Below the pieces are notes generated by a model, which was given only the letters and a program-made list of their open reading frames with translations, ran no database searches and was not told the origin of the DNA. The position numbers were made by a program, and so were the translations under genes. Shown here in pieces: positions 40,532-47,248 of a stretch of DNA of 47,248 nt; within the stretch, counting starts at the first letter, position 1; every line of letters begins with the position of its first letter. Location: assembly GCA_047973025.1 (NCBI GenBank), contig JBKEBE010000024.1:1-47248 (forward strand), read 5' to 3'. Origin of the DNA: UPXZ01 sp047973025 (lineage in GTDB: Bacteria > Bacteroidota > Bacteroidia > Bacteroidales > Paludibacteraceae).

Positions 40532-41488
40532 GTGATTACTTACAAACGTTTGGTACTATATCTGTTTCTGGTTGTTTCCGTACTGCAACTTTCAGGGAAT
40601 AATTTTATCCGTAAATCCGAATTTCCGGTTGATTATAAGGCGGATACTGCATTGTTGAAAAATAACATGCAGGCAATTATCGATTTTGGATACCGGTACT
40701 ACCAAAATCCGGATGCCCTGAATAAAACCGCCGATTTTATCAAAGCGAAATTTTTGGAACTTTCCGATAGTGTTACCGAGCAGAAGTATTTGGTCAACGG
40801 AGTAGCATACAAGAATATAATCTGCTCGTTCAATACCGATAAAAAGAATCGTCTGATCATAGGCGCCCACTACGATGTGTGTGGTGAGCAAGATGGCGCT
40901 GATGACAATGCCGCCGCGGTGGTGGGGATGCTCCGTTTGGCACAGTTGCTCAAAAATGAGCAATTGGACTATCGGATTGATTTTGTTGCATTTACGCTGG
41001 AAGAGCCGCCTTTTTACCGCACAGACTCAATGGGTTCACATATTCACGCGACGTATTTGAAGGAAAATAATATTCCGGTACTCGGAATGATTAACTTGGA
41101 GTCAATCGGCTATTTTTCGGATAAAAAACACTCGCAGACCTATTCCCGAAAAATTCACAACCTGACCTACGGAACAGTCGGCAATTTCATTCTGGTGGTA
41201 CGGAGAGACGACGGTAGTTTTGTACGACAAGTAACGAAGCGGATGAAAGAGTCCGGCTTGATTTCCACCAAATCGATTAAAGGCTTGAAACGGCTGAAAG
41301 GGGTTGACCAATCCGATCATCGCAACTACTGGAAATACGGCTATCCGGCAGTAATGATAACCAATACGGCGTATTATCGCAACAAAAACTACCACCGCAA
41401 GTCGGATACCGTCGATACGATTGATTTTTCCCGCCTGTCGGCTGTGATCCACCAATTGCATTATACGATTAGCAAGTTGGAATTTTGA
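40532..41488 (+). CDS. Exported M28 family metallopeptidase
   Basis: 318 residues, starting at GTG (40532-40534). Residues 1-22 form a signal peptide or anchor (LVLYLFLVVSVLQLSG). Two-zinc aminopeptidase pattern of family M28: H113 and D115 in GAHYD, D124/D125 in GADDNA, E157/E158 in TLEEPP, and a final His in YHRKSDT. Such enzymes release N-terminal residues or, in some relatives, cyclise glutamine; the substrate here is unknown. It follows the tandem repeat and lies convergent with the fic gene. Confidence 0.9.
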   Translation: MITYKRLVLYLFLVVSVLQLSGNNFIRKSEFPVDYKADTALLKNNMQAIIDFGYRYYQNPDALNKTADFIKAKFLELSDSVTEQKYLVNGVAYKNIICSFNTDKKNRLIIGAHYDVCGEQDGADDNAAAVVGMLRLAQLLKNEQLDYRIDFVAFTLEEPPFYRTDSMGSHIHATYLKENNIPVLGMINLESIGYFSDKKHSQTYSRKIHNLTYGTVGNFILVVRRDDGSFVRQVTKRMKESGLISTKSIKGLKRLKGVDQSDHRNYWKYGYPAVMITNTAYYRNKNYHRKSDTVDTIDFSRLSAVIHQLHYTISKLEF

Positions 41489-41526
41489 CGGCTTCTTAGT
41501 CTCCCCAAAAGTGTTTTTTACACTAC

Positions 41527-42246
41527 TTATTTCAAAGAAAAGTATTCTATTAATGCTCTATACTTGTCTTGGGCTAATAAACACGTATCTACCAAAAAAC
41601 CGGTTACTTTCGGATATTCGGACAATCCTCTGTAATAGAAAAATTTATTATCGTCTTCAATGATGAATGGCACAATATTATGCCGTAAACATTCTTTAAA
41701 AATTATCAATCGTCCTACACGACCATTCCCGTCTTGAAAAGGGTGAATCTTTTCAAATTTGAAATGAAAGTCAATAACATCGTCAATTGAAATACTTTCT
41801 TTTGCAGAATAACTCTCAATTAACTTTTCCATATCGTGCGATACATTTCGCGGTAAAGATGTTTCAATACCTCCGACAATATTTGGTTTCAGTTTATAAT
41901 CTCCCACACGAAACCACGATTTCTTCGAGTCTGACGTGTTCGTTTTTAAAGTGCGATGAAAATCTTTTATTTGGGATGCAGACAAAGGCTTATCCGCTAT
42001 ATCCAACATATAATCAAAACAAGAAAAATGATTAACCGTTTCTACGATGTCATCAACGTTTGCGGTTGTTTCTCCATTCTCAATAAAGATTGTATTTGTT
42101 TCAAAGATATATCTCGTTTGTTCTTCCGACAATTTACTGCCCTCAATGCGATTTGTATTATAGGTAAGTTTTATTTGCGCTTGATGATAAAGTCCACCTT
42201 TCAATGCACTTGTTTTTTCGTCACGTAAAATTTCCAAAAGATTCAT
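41527..42246 (-). CDS. Fic domain protein (probable AMP transferase)
   Basis: 239 residues. Fic motif HPFQDGNGRVGR at 168-179 with catalytic H168. An N-terminal inhibitory motif TNRIEG at 31-36 (pattern S/TxxxEG) makes it a class II, self-inhibited Fic protein, which normally moves AMP onto a protein hydroxyl. No antitoxin or winged-helix extension is present. Single gene with a TAnnTTTG element just upstream. The target is unknown. Confidence 0.93.
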   Translation of the reverse strand: MNLLEILRDEKTSALKGGLYHQAQIKLTYNTNRIEGSKLSEEQTRYIFETNTIFIENGETTANVDDIVETVNHFSCFDYMLDIADKPLSASQIKDFHRTLKTNTSDSKKSWFRVGDYKLKPNIVGGIETSLPRNVSHDMEKLIESYSAKESISIDDVIDFHFKFEKIHPFQDGNGRVGRLIIFKECLRHNIVPFIIEDDNKFFYYRGLSEYPKVTGFLVDTCLLAQDKYRALIEYFSLK

Positions 42247-42272
42247 TTTCCTCTTTCAATTATTTAGTTATC

Positions 42273-42280
42273 CAAAGATA
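42273..42280 (-). promoter_or_regulatory. -7 element for fic
   Basis: Minus-strand TATCTTTG fits TAnnTTTG and lies 27 bp before the fic ATG; no good -33 element is visible. Confidence 0.45.
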
Positions 42281-42477
42281 CAAAAAAACTTTCCGGAACG
42301 CGTAAAATCTTTCCTAAATTACCGGTAACGCCGGTCCGTCTAAAAGTTTGATTTTTGCATAAGATACTCAATATTGTTTCACACCGGTGTTTTAACCCCT
42401 ATTGGTGCAGATATGTAATCTGTACTTTTGATATAGAAACAAATTTCTTCTTTTTTGTTGCTCTTACAGGGCAAACC

Positions 42478-42494
42478 ACGGATTGCAAATCTGT
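42478..42494. repeat. REP-like palindrome
   Basis: ACGGATTGCAAATCTGT is a near-perfect inverted repeat followed by GGTAGCGG. Similar GGATTnCAAATCC palindromes are dispersed in many Bacteroidales genomes, from memory. Only one copy is seen here. Confidence 0.35.
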
Positions 42495-42796
42495 AGGTAG
42501 CGGTGTTTTTTAGCTTTTCAAAAAATAGTCTTTCAAATAAATTCGGATAAAATTTATCTTTCCAATGGGTATTTCGTTCAATTATAGCTATTTACATATT
42601 TCTTTTTTTACTACGCGGATAGTAAATATTTCGAAATTAAACTCGTCAAATGTACGTGTTCGTCGAAATGAAATTAGAATTATTGCTTGCTTTTACACCA
42701 TGTTTGTTTGGTAAATTCATCCATCCGCGCGCCGGATGTCGTTTTAGACTAACCGAATCAAAGCGAGAAATTAATGTTAAAATCAAAACCAATGAA

Positions 42797-42826
42797 TTGT
42801 GTATTTACCAAATTTTGGTAACTTTG
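42797..42826 (+). promoter_or_regulatory. Toxin-antitoxin promoter with palindromic operator
   Basis: TTG (42797-42799), 19 bp, TAACTTTG (42819-42826). A perfect palindrome TTACCAAATTTTGGTAA (42805-42821) fills the spacer and overlaps the -7 element, ideal for repression by the antitoxin downstream. Confidence 0.75.
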
Positions 42827-42850
42827 TGATGAATTAAAAATAGAGCTGAA

Positions 42851-43099
42851 ATGAAGAATACATCCATATCGCTTGGAAACTATTTTGACCAATTTGTAAG
42901 TAGCCAGGTTGCTGCGGGTCGCTATAAAAATGTTAGTGAAGTTGTTCGTGCCGGGCTTCGACTTTTAGAAGATGAAGAAAGTAAACTGACTGCCTTGAGA
43001 GCTGCAATTCAAAAAGGATTGGATAGTCCGCGGGTTGAAAATTTTGATTTCAAAGCAAATCTGATGGAGCTAAAGGAGAAAAAAAAGAAAAATGGCTAA
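42851..43099 (+). CDS. parD: Antitoxin, ParD/CC2985 family
   Basis: 82 residues. The first half is a ribbon-helix-helix DNA-binding domain (SISLGNYFDQFVSSQVAAGR, YKNVSEVVRAGLRLLEDEE); the rest wraps the toxin and ends in a Lys run. ParD neutralises ParE and represses its own promoter; the palindrome at 42805-42821 is the likely operator. It overlaps the toxin gene by 8 bp, giving coupled translation. Confidence 0.93.
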   Translation: MKNTSISLGNYFDQFVSSQVAAGRYKNVSEVVRAGLRLLEDEESKLTALRAAIQKGLDSPRVENFDFKANLMELKEKKKKNG

Positions 43100-43391
43100 G
43101 ATTGTTTTTAGACAGGAAGCCATTGACGAATTAAATGATATTTGGATTTATGCTTTTGAAGAATGCTCGGAAAAGCAGGCAGACAAATATTATGGTACAT
43201 TGGAATTTGCCTGCAAGCAAATTGGACTAAATCCTGAACTTGGGAAAGAGTATAAAGGAATAAACAGTACTTTATTCGGACTAAGAACAGGAAAACACGT
43301 TATTTTTTACCAAGTTATTAACGAGCAAGAAATTGAAATCATAAGAATCCTACACGAACGAATGGATTTGAAAGACAGACTCAAGGAATAA
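43092..43391 (+). CDS. parE: Toxin, RelE/ParE superfamily (ParE-like)
   Basis: 99 residues. MAKIVFRQEAIDELNDIWIY, YYGTLEFACKQIGLNPELGK and a C-terminal FYQVINEQEIEIIRILHERM match ParE, whose known members poison DNA gyrase. The ParD partner indicates the ParE branch rather than the mRNA-cutting RelE branch. The stop codon abuts the terminator of the opposing operon. Confidence 0.92.
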   Translation: MAKIVFRQEAIDELNDIWIYAFEECSEKQADKYYGTLEFACKQIGLNPELGKEYKGINSTLFGLRTGKHVIFYQVINEQEIEIIRILHERMDLKDRLKE

Positions 43392-43434
43392 AAAAAAATG
43401 CCGCCAACACCGTGTACGATGTGTCGGTGTGGCG
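43390..43434 (-). terminator. Terminator of the export operon
   Basis: Read on the minus strand: CGCCACACCG (43434-43425) pairs with CGGTGTTGGCG (43412-43402), one bulged base, then a T8 run (43399-43391). It lies 24 bp behind the transporter stop codon and also marks the convergent end of parE. Confidence 0.8.
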
Positions 43435-43457
43435 TGTTTCGGGAGAGAATACCGATT

Positions 43458-45698
43458 TCAAATGTTCTGTTTTGAGATTCGATACTTTTCAGATAATGTT
43501 TTTCTTGTAAAGGGAAAATTTGTCTTTTTCACCAATTCGGACGCATAAATGATTTGCTTCCGCCACATCTCAAAATACCGTGTACCTGGCTTGTATATCG
43601 CGGTATGATTGCCTTGCTCTACCAATTTACCTTCCGAAAGTACAACGATGCTATCCGCATCCACTACCGTACTCAGCCTATGAGCGATAACGACAATGGT
43701 TTTCCCGACAGATTTGAGCGATTGGATGGTTGTTTTCACGTATAGCTCCGAGTCGGAATCCAGCGAAGATGTCGCTTCATCAAATATGAGTATCTCCGGG
43801 TTTTTATACAATGCCCGCGCTATGGCTATCCGCTGTTTTTCGCCACCGGAGAGTGAAGCACCGTTTTCTCCGATTTGTGTATTGAAACCATTGGGTAGTT
43901 TTTCGATGAATGGCACTAAGCCCAATTCTTTGACAATGCCGATAATGCGTTCCATATCCGGCTGCAAGTCGCCAACGGCAATGTTGTCAATAATATTACC
44001 CGAAAACAGGTTCAATTGTTGCGGTACGCTGCTGACCAAACTCCGCATACTTTCCATCGTAAAATTATCCGTATTCAGTCCGTTGATGGTAATTTTTCCG
44101 CCATTGAGCGGATAGAGTTTTTGGAGCAGGGAGGCTAATGTCGTCTTTCCGGAGCCACTTTCGCCGATGATTGCCGTTATTTCCCCTTTCGGAATGGTAA
44201 GCGAAAAGTCGGTAAATACCTGCTTGCGGCTACCATAGGCGAAGTTGATGTTTTGAAATTCTATATCTCCGATTTCTTCTCGCTTCAGCTCAATTTTATG
44301 CTCGTCGGTTTCCCGCTCCAAGTCCATGATTTCAAAAAGACGGTCGGCAGCTATCAGTGCGTTTTGTATGGATTTGTTCGCTCCGATAAGGCTTGAAGCC
44401 GGACCCATAAAGTAGCCTATCAGGGCATAAAATGAGAGTAACTCTCCCGGTGTTATCGTGCTGTCGATTACAAAGTAAGAACCTGCCCACAGCAGAATAA
44501 TTGTGAAAATGCGGCTGACGGTCTCCGACGAATACGAAGAAAAAAGCGAATTTTTGCCCGATTTGAATACCGTTTTCAGCAATTCGATAAACCGTACTTC
44601 CGTTTTCATATTGCTAAAATCTTCAATCCCGAACTGTTTAATCGTTCGCACGGAGTTTAAGGATTCCACTAATTGGCTTTCCAAGTCAGCCGATTTTTCC
44701 ATCAGTTTGCGTTCCTGCCTTTTGTTCAGCTTGTTGGTAATAACGTATATAAGCGTAAAAAGCGGTATGACGGCCAGCATCAGCAACGCCAGTTTCCAGC
44801 TATAGACAAACATCAGTACGAAAGAGAACGCTACGATAAATACATTCACGATCAATGAAATAGATGTGTCGTTGATAAAGGCGCGAATTTTTACCGCGTC
44901 GTTTATCCGGGAAATTATTTCACCGGTACGCATGGTATCGAAGAAACGTTGCGGAAGCCGGAGCAGGTGCTTGTAGTATCCCAAAATGAGGCGCGAGTCT
45001 ATCTGCTGTCCGGTTTTCATCATCAGCAACGCCTGAAAAACGCCGAGCAAAATCTGAAAGAGAAGAATGAGCAACATGGCAACGCTCAGTACGTTCAACA
45101 GATTGGTATTGCCGGACGGCAGTACGTTGTCGGTAATCTTTTGAATATAAATGGAAGTGGAAAGCCCCAAAACCGTGTAGAAAATGGCGCCGATAAGGCA
45201 TTGCAGTAAAACCGTTTTGTGGGGAGCGAGTAAAAAGACAAACCGCCCGAAGGTGGAGACTTTTTCGTCGCGAGCCATAAAGTTGTAGTTCGGCATCAGC
45301 AGGATTAATACGCCGCTCCATTTGGTCTGAAATGCTTCTACGGTTTCAGTATGCATATCGCCGTCTGCCGGATCCATAAACGAAATTTTTTCGCCGGATA
45401 TTTTGTACACAACTACGTAATGGTGCAGTTCTATTTCATGGCGCTTGATGACCACGTGCGCGATGGCGGGCAGGGGGATTTTGGTCAGCGAGTCGGGTAG
45501 TCCTTTGACCCCTTTAGCCGAAAATCCCAACTTCTCGGCGGCGGTTACCATACCGAGTACGTTGGTGCCTTTGGTGTCGGTACCCGCTATTTGGCGGATA
45601 CGGGCTACGGGCATCTGTAGCTTGTGGTGGGATGCTACGGAAGCCAGACAGGCGGCGCCGCAGTCGGTAATGTCGCGTTGTTTTACTTTGATGCTCAT
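43458..45698 (-). CDS. Peptidase-containing ABC transporter (C39 peptidase, bacteriocin/peptide exporter)
   Basis: 746 residues from MSIKVKQRDITDCGAACLAS; in-frame sequence upstream (to 45953) overlaps hlyD and is rejected. C39 peptidase domain about 1-125 with C13, H93 and D109, which cuts double-glycine leaders. Membrane domain with six helices about 165-450. ATPase domain: Walker A GESGSGKTT near 511, signature LSGGEKQR near 615, Walker B ILIFDEA near 635. It should trim and export a peptide across the inner membrane together with the HlyD-type adaptor. The ATG overlaps the hlyD stop (ATGA). No leader peptide gene is seen in the window. Confidence 0.95.
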   Translation of the reverse strand: MSIKVKQRDITDCGAACLASVASHHKLQMPVARIRQIAGTDTKGTNVLGMVTAAEKLGFSAKGVKGLPDSLTKIPLPAIAHVVIKRHEIELHHYVVVYKISGEKISFMDPADGDMHTETVEAFQTKWSGVLILLMPNYNFMARDEKVSTFGRFVFLLAPHKTVLLQCLIGAIFYTVLGLSTSIYIQKITDNVLPSGNTNLLNVLSVAMLLILLFQILLGVFQALLMMKTGQQIDSRLILGYYKHLLRLPQRFFDTMRTGEIISRINDAVKIRAFINDTSISLIVNVFIVAFSFVLMFVYSWKLALLMLAVIPLFTLIYVITNKLNKRQERKLMEKSADLESQLVESLNSVRTIKQFGIEDFSNMKTEVRFIELLKTVFKSGKNSLFSSYSSETVSRIFTIILLWAGSYFVIDSTITPGELLSFYALIGYFMGPASSLIGANKSIQNALIAADRLFEIMDLERETDEHKIELKREEIGDIEFQNINFAYGSRKQVFTDFSLTIPKGEITAIIGESGSGKTTLASLLQKLYPLNGGKITINGLNTDNFTMESMRSLVSSVPQQLNLFSGNIIDNIAVGDLQPDMERIIGIVKELGLVPFIEKLPNGFNTQIGENGASLSGGEKQRIAIARALYKNPEILIFDEATSSLDSDSELYVKTTIQSLKSVGKTIVVIAHRLSTVVDADSIVVLSEGKLVEQGNHTAIYKPGTRYFEMWRKQIIYASELVKKTNFPFTRKTLSEKYRISKQNI

Positions 45699-46852
45699 AT
45701 TGTCGTTGCCGGGTTGTTTAGTTTTGGGTTGAGCCAATTGTCCACTTTGTCGAAGAGCAGCTGCCACAGCGTGCGGCGCGTTATCAGAAATCGAGCCGTG
45801 TAACTCAGCCCTTTTTGGACTGTGCCGGTGTAGCCGTTTTTCAGATGTAGCGCGTTTCCCTGCATGGCACATCGTACCCGAAATGCGGGTTTTTGGTCTA
45901 TGGCGACTACATCGTGAACGATTTCCGTAACCGTACCTTTGAGCATACCCCATTCGCGGTAATTGAAGGCGTCAAACTGGAAGTTGACCGGCTGCCCGGC
46001 ATATACATATCCTATATCGGCAGGCGAGACGTAGCATTCGGCTATCAGCGAATCGCTCGCCGAGATGTATGCTAAGGGCTGTGCCGGCGCGATGAAATTG
46101 CCGGCTCCGAATCCTGCTACTTGCACCAATGTGCCACTTACGGGGGCGGTAACGACGTATTGTCGTTTTTCTTGCTCCAGCTGGTCGATACCCGAAGCGA
46201 GTTCTTTATTCTGCAGGAGTAGCGTGGTACGCTCCGCCTGCCACGTATTGGAAAATTCCTGCCGGGCGGTGTGTAGCTGTTCCGCCGCCGCATCGTAGCT
46301 GTTTTTGGTTTTCAGGTAGTCAAACTCGGAAATTACCCTGTTGTTTCTCAGGTCGGTATCGGCATCCAGCTGTTTTTTCAGGTAGCCCGCGGTGGTTTGG
46401 AGTTCGCTCAGTCTGGCGGTGTATCGGGTGTATTCGGCGGCATATTTGGATGTATGGAGCGGCCGGCGATCTTGCAGCAGCCGGTCTATGTCGGCGATGA
46501 AGCGGTTGTTTTCGCCTATCTTACCGGTGGATAGCGCCTGTTGCTCGCTTAGCTTTCGGGTTTGGAGTACCAGCAGCGTGTCTCCCCGGCGTACGGGTTT
46601 GTTTTCAGCCATGGCATACCGTACGGCTTCGCCATATACGCCCGCCTGCACCACGGTGTTTTCCATTGGCGAGCGCGTTACGCCCCGGCTCTGCATGGTT
46701 ACGTCCACCTTTACCAAGGGGAGCGCCGCTACGGCTCCCAGTACCAGACACAAGATAAGCCCGTAGATAACTTTGCTCCGCGTATGAATGTGAGCATGAT
46801 AGACTTCTACCGTGCTGTTAAGGATTTCGGGCGGGAAGATGGGGCGGGGCAT
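45695..46852 (-). CDS. HlyD-family periplasmic adaptor
   Basis: 385 residues. A short cytoplasmic start, one membrane helix about 27-50 (VIYGLILCLVLGAVAALPLV), a biotinyl-lipoyl-like half (GVYGEAVRYAMAENKPVRRG), a coiled-coil region (about 100-225, rich in Gln, Leu, Glu) and a second lipoyl half (VTAPVSGTLVQVAGFGAGNF), then a beta-barrel part. It joins the transporter to an outer-membrane channel. Overlaps the transporter by 4 bp and follows the upstream gene by 14 bp, so all are one operon. Confidence 0.94.
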   Translation of the reverse strand: MPRPIFPPEILNSTVEVYHAHIHTRSKVIYGLILCLVLGAVAALPLVKVDVTMQSRGVTRSPMENTVVQAGVYGEAVRYAMAENKPVRRGDTLLVLQTRKLSEQQALSTGKIGENNRFIADIDRLLQDRRPLHTSKYAAEYTRYTARLSELQTTAGYLKKQLDADTDLRNNRVISEFDYLKTKNSYDAAAEQLHTARQEFSNTWQAERTTLLLQNKELASGIDQLEQEKRQYVVTAPVSGTLVQVAGFGAGNFIAPAQPLAYISASDSLIAECYVSPADIGYVYAGQPVNFQFDAFNYREWGMLKGTVTEIVHDVVAIDQKPAFRVRCAMQGNALHLKNGYTGTVQKGLSYTARFLITRRTLWQLLFDKVDNWLNPKLNNPATTI

Positions 46853-46866
46853 GATTGTGAGACTTA

Positions 46867-47248
46867 TTATTTTTGTACCAAGTTAAAAGTAACTCCCAAC
46901 CGAACACCTAAATGCTTGTCCATGATTACTTCTTCGGGAAGAAACCCTTTTGTTTTGTACTTTAGTCCCAAGTCCACACTCATTGAATTACCGGTATTCA
47001 TTTTAATCAAATTGTATTTGAACAGACTATCTCCGGCGCCACCCAATTGTCCTTTTGTGGTATTAAAATCTAAATTTTCCGGCTGACTCCAAAAATGTCC
47101 CGAAATCGTAGTTTTCAAATTTGGTGTCGGATTATAATCTACCAAGCTAACTCCCCCTGCAGGAAACCAAGTATTCCTGTTCTGAAATTGACGCAAATAC
47201 ATTTTTATGTTGTATTTGTTATTTAGCTTCAACCAAAAATTCTCATCA
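46867..47248 (-). CDS. C-terminal part of a probable outer-membrane beta-barrel protein (partial)
   Basis: 127 codons, continuing beyond the right edge (the frame is open to 47248). Alternating polar and hydrophobic strands such as WLKLNNKYNIKMYLRQF, NLKTTISGHFW, MSVDLGLKYKTKGF and the closing HLGVRLGVTFNLVQK are those of an outer-membrane barrel. First in the operon with HlyD and the transporter as far as visible. It may be a partner or a substrate-linked surface protein; I cannot name the family. Confidence 0.6.
   Translation of the reverse strand, partial: DENFWLKLNNKYNIKMYLRQFQNRNTWFPAGGVSLVDYNPTPNLKTTISGHFWSQPENLDFNTTKGQLGGAGDSLFKYNLIKMNTGNSMSVDLGLKYKTKGFLPEEVIMDKHLGVRLGVTFNLVQK

Larger units (their letters stand above)
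42247..42796. other. Gap between fic and the toxin-antitoxin pair
   Basis: About 600 bp, AT-rich, no supported gene. It holds a minus-strand -7 element TATCTTTG (42273-42280) for fic and a palindrome at 42478-42494. The rest, including 42500-42790, shows nothing I can name. Confidence 0.5.

Noticed and set aside
41510..41524. Terminator between the M28 and fic genes
   Set aside because: Only a 5-bp stem around a T-rich loop; too weak to call.
42471..42515. tRNA-Cys-like anticodon arm (GATTGCAAATC)
   Set aside because: No acceptor, D or T arm can be formed around it.
43405..43512. Plus-strand coding-like tail reading NTVYDVSVWRVSGENTDF
   Set aside because: Explained by the terminator hairpin and the antisense of the transporter 3' end.
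45699..45953. N-terminal extension of the ABC transporter
   Set aside because: Overlaps the hlyD coding region in another frame and precedes the conserved C39 start.

Overview
The window is a chromosomal segment from a Bacteroidota bacterium, most likely of the order Bacteroidales. The reasons are the TTG-N19-TAnnTTTG promoters (for example 7006-7035 and 42797-42826), the near absence of Shine-Dalgarno sequences, a str operon that runs from fusA straight into the S10 operon without tuf, a type III glutamine synthetase, and the recombinase and protein families present.

Positions 1-6575 hold what I consider the main discovery: an integron-like gene-cassette array. A tyrosine recombinase (5505-6575, +) is divergent from a low-GC array of at least seven short units to its left. 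Six palindromic sites of 140-205 bp (S1 235-434, S2 929-1134, S3 1671-1860, S4 2763-2961, S5 3877-4016, S6 4307-4447) separate the units, and each begins ...AAC and ends GTT.... The outer cores match across each gene, not across each site: the right core of one site is complementary to the left core of the next site to its right. This is the footprint of cassette insertion by cutting at G|TT. Within the sites nearly all arm mismatches are G.T wobbles on the + strand and A.C mismatches on the - strand, and every cassette has a fixed T/C difference 10 bases before the end of AAC. The + strand is the bottom strand relative to cassette direction, as in integron attC sites. The recombinase lacks the large insertion typical of IntI but has an IntI-like SPLD tail. 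Cassette genes start 27-53 bp inside their cassettes, too close for promoters of their own. A TAnnTTTG element at 5335-5342 would start transcription about at the first junction. Cargo: a secreted protein, a small reverse-oriented ORF, a TIR-like (Cap12/Pycsar-type) probable defence effector, an alpha/alpha-toroid-like protein, another secreted protein, a gene-less cassette and a partial DUF6994-like gene.

Positions 7000-25990 are the ribosomal superoperon: rpsL-rpsG-fusA, rpsJ-rplC-D-W-B-rpsS-rplV-rpsC-rplP-rpmC-rpsQ, rplN-X-E-rpsN-rpsH-rplF-rplR-rpsE-rpmD-rplO-secY-map-infA-rpmJ and rpsM-K-D-rpoA-rplQ, all +, closed by a terminator. Hairpins lie in several gaps. L18 has a Lys-rich insertion and L17 a long charged tail.

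Positions 26100-38100 encode glutamine and ammonia metabolism: glnN (makes glutamine), gltB/gltD, asnB and pyrG (all use it). Behind pyrG is a divergent second copy of the pyrG 3' end (38970-39207), with a frameshifted lipoprotein gene between the copies.

Positions 39480-47248 are accessory: an exported MsrB-MsrA fusion, an M28 peptidase, a Fic protein, a ParD/ParE toxin-antitoxin pair with a palindromic operator over its promoter, and a minus-strand export operon (end of a probable outer-membrane protein, HlyD-type adaptor, C39 peptidase ABC transporter). No tRNA, rRNA, CRISPR array or intact insertion sequence was seen.
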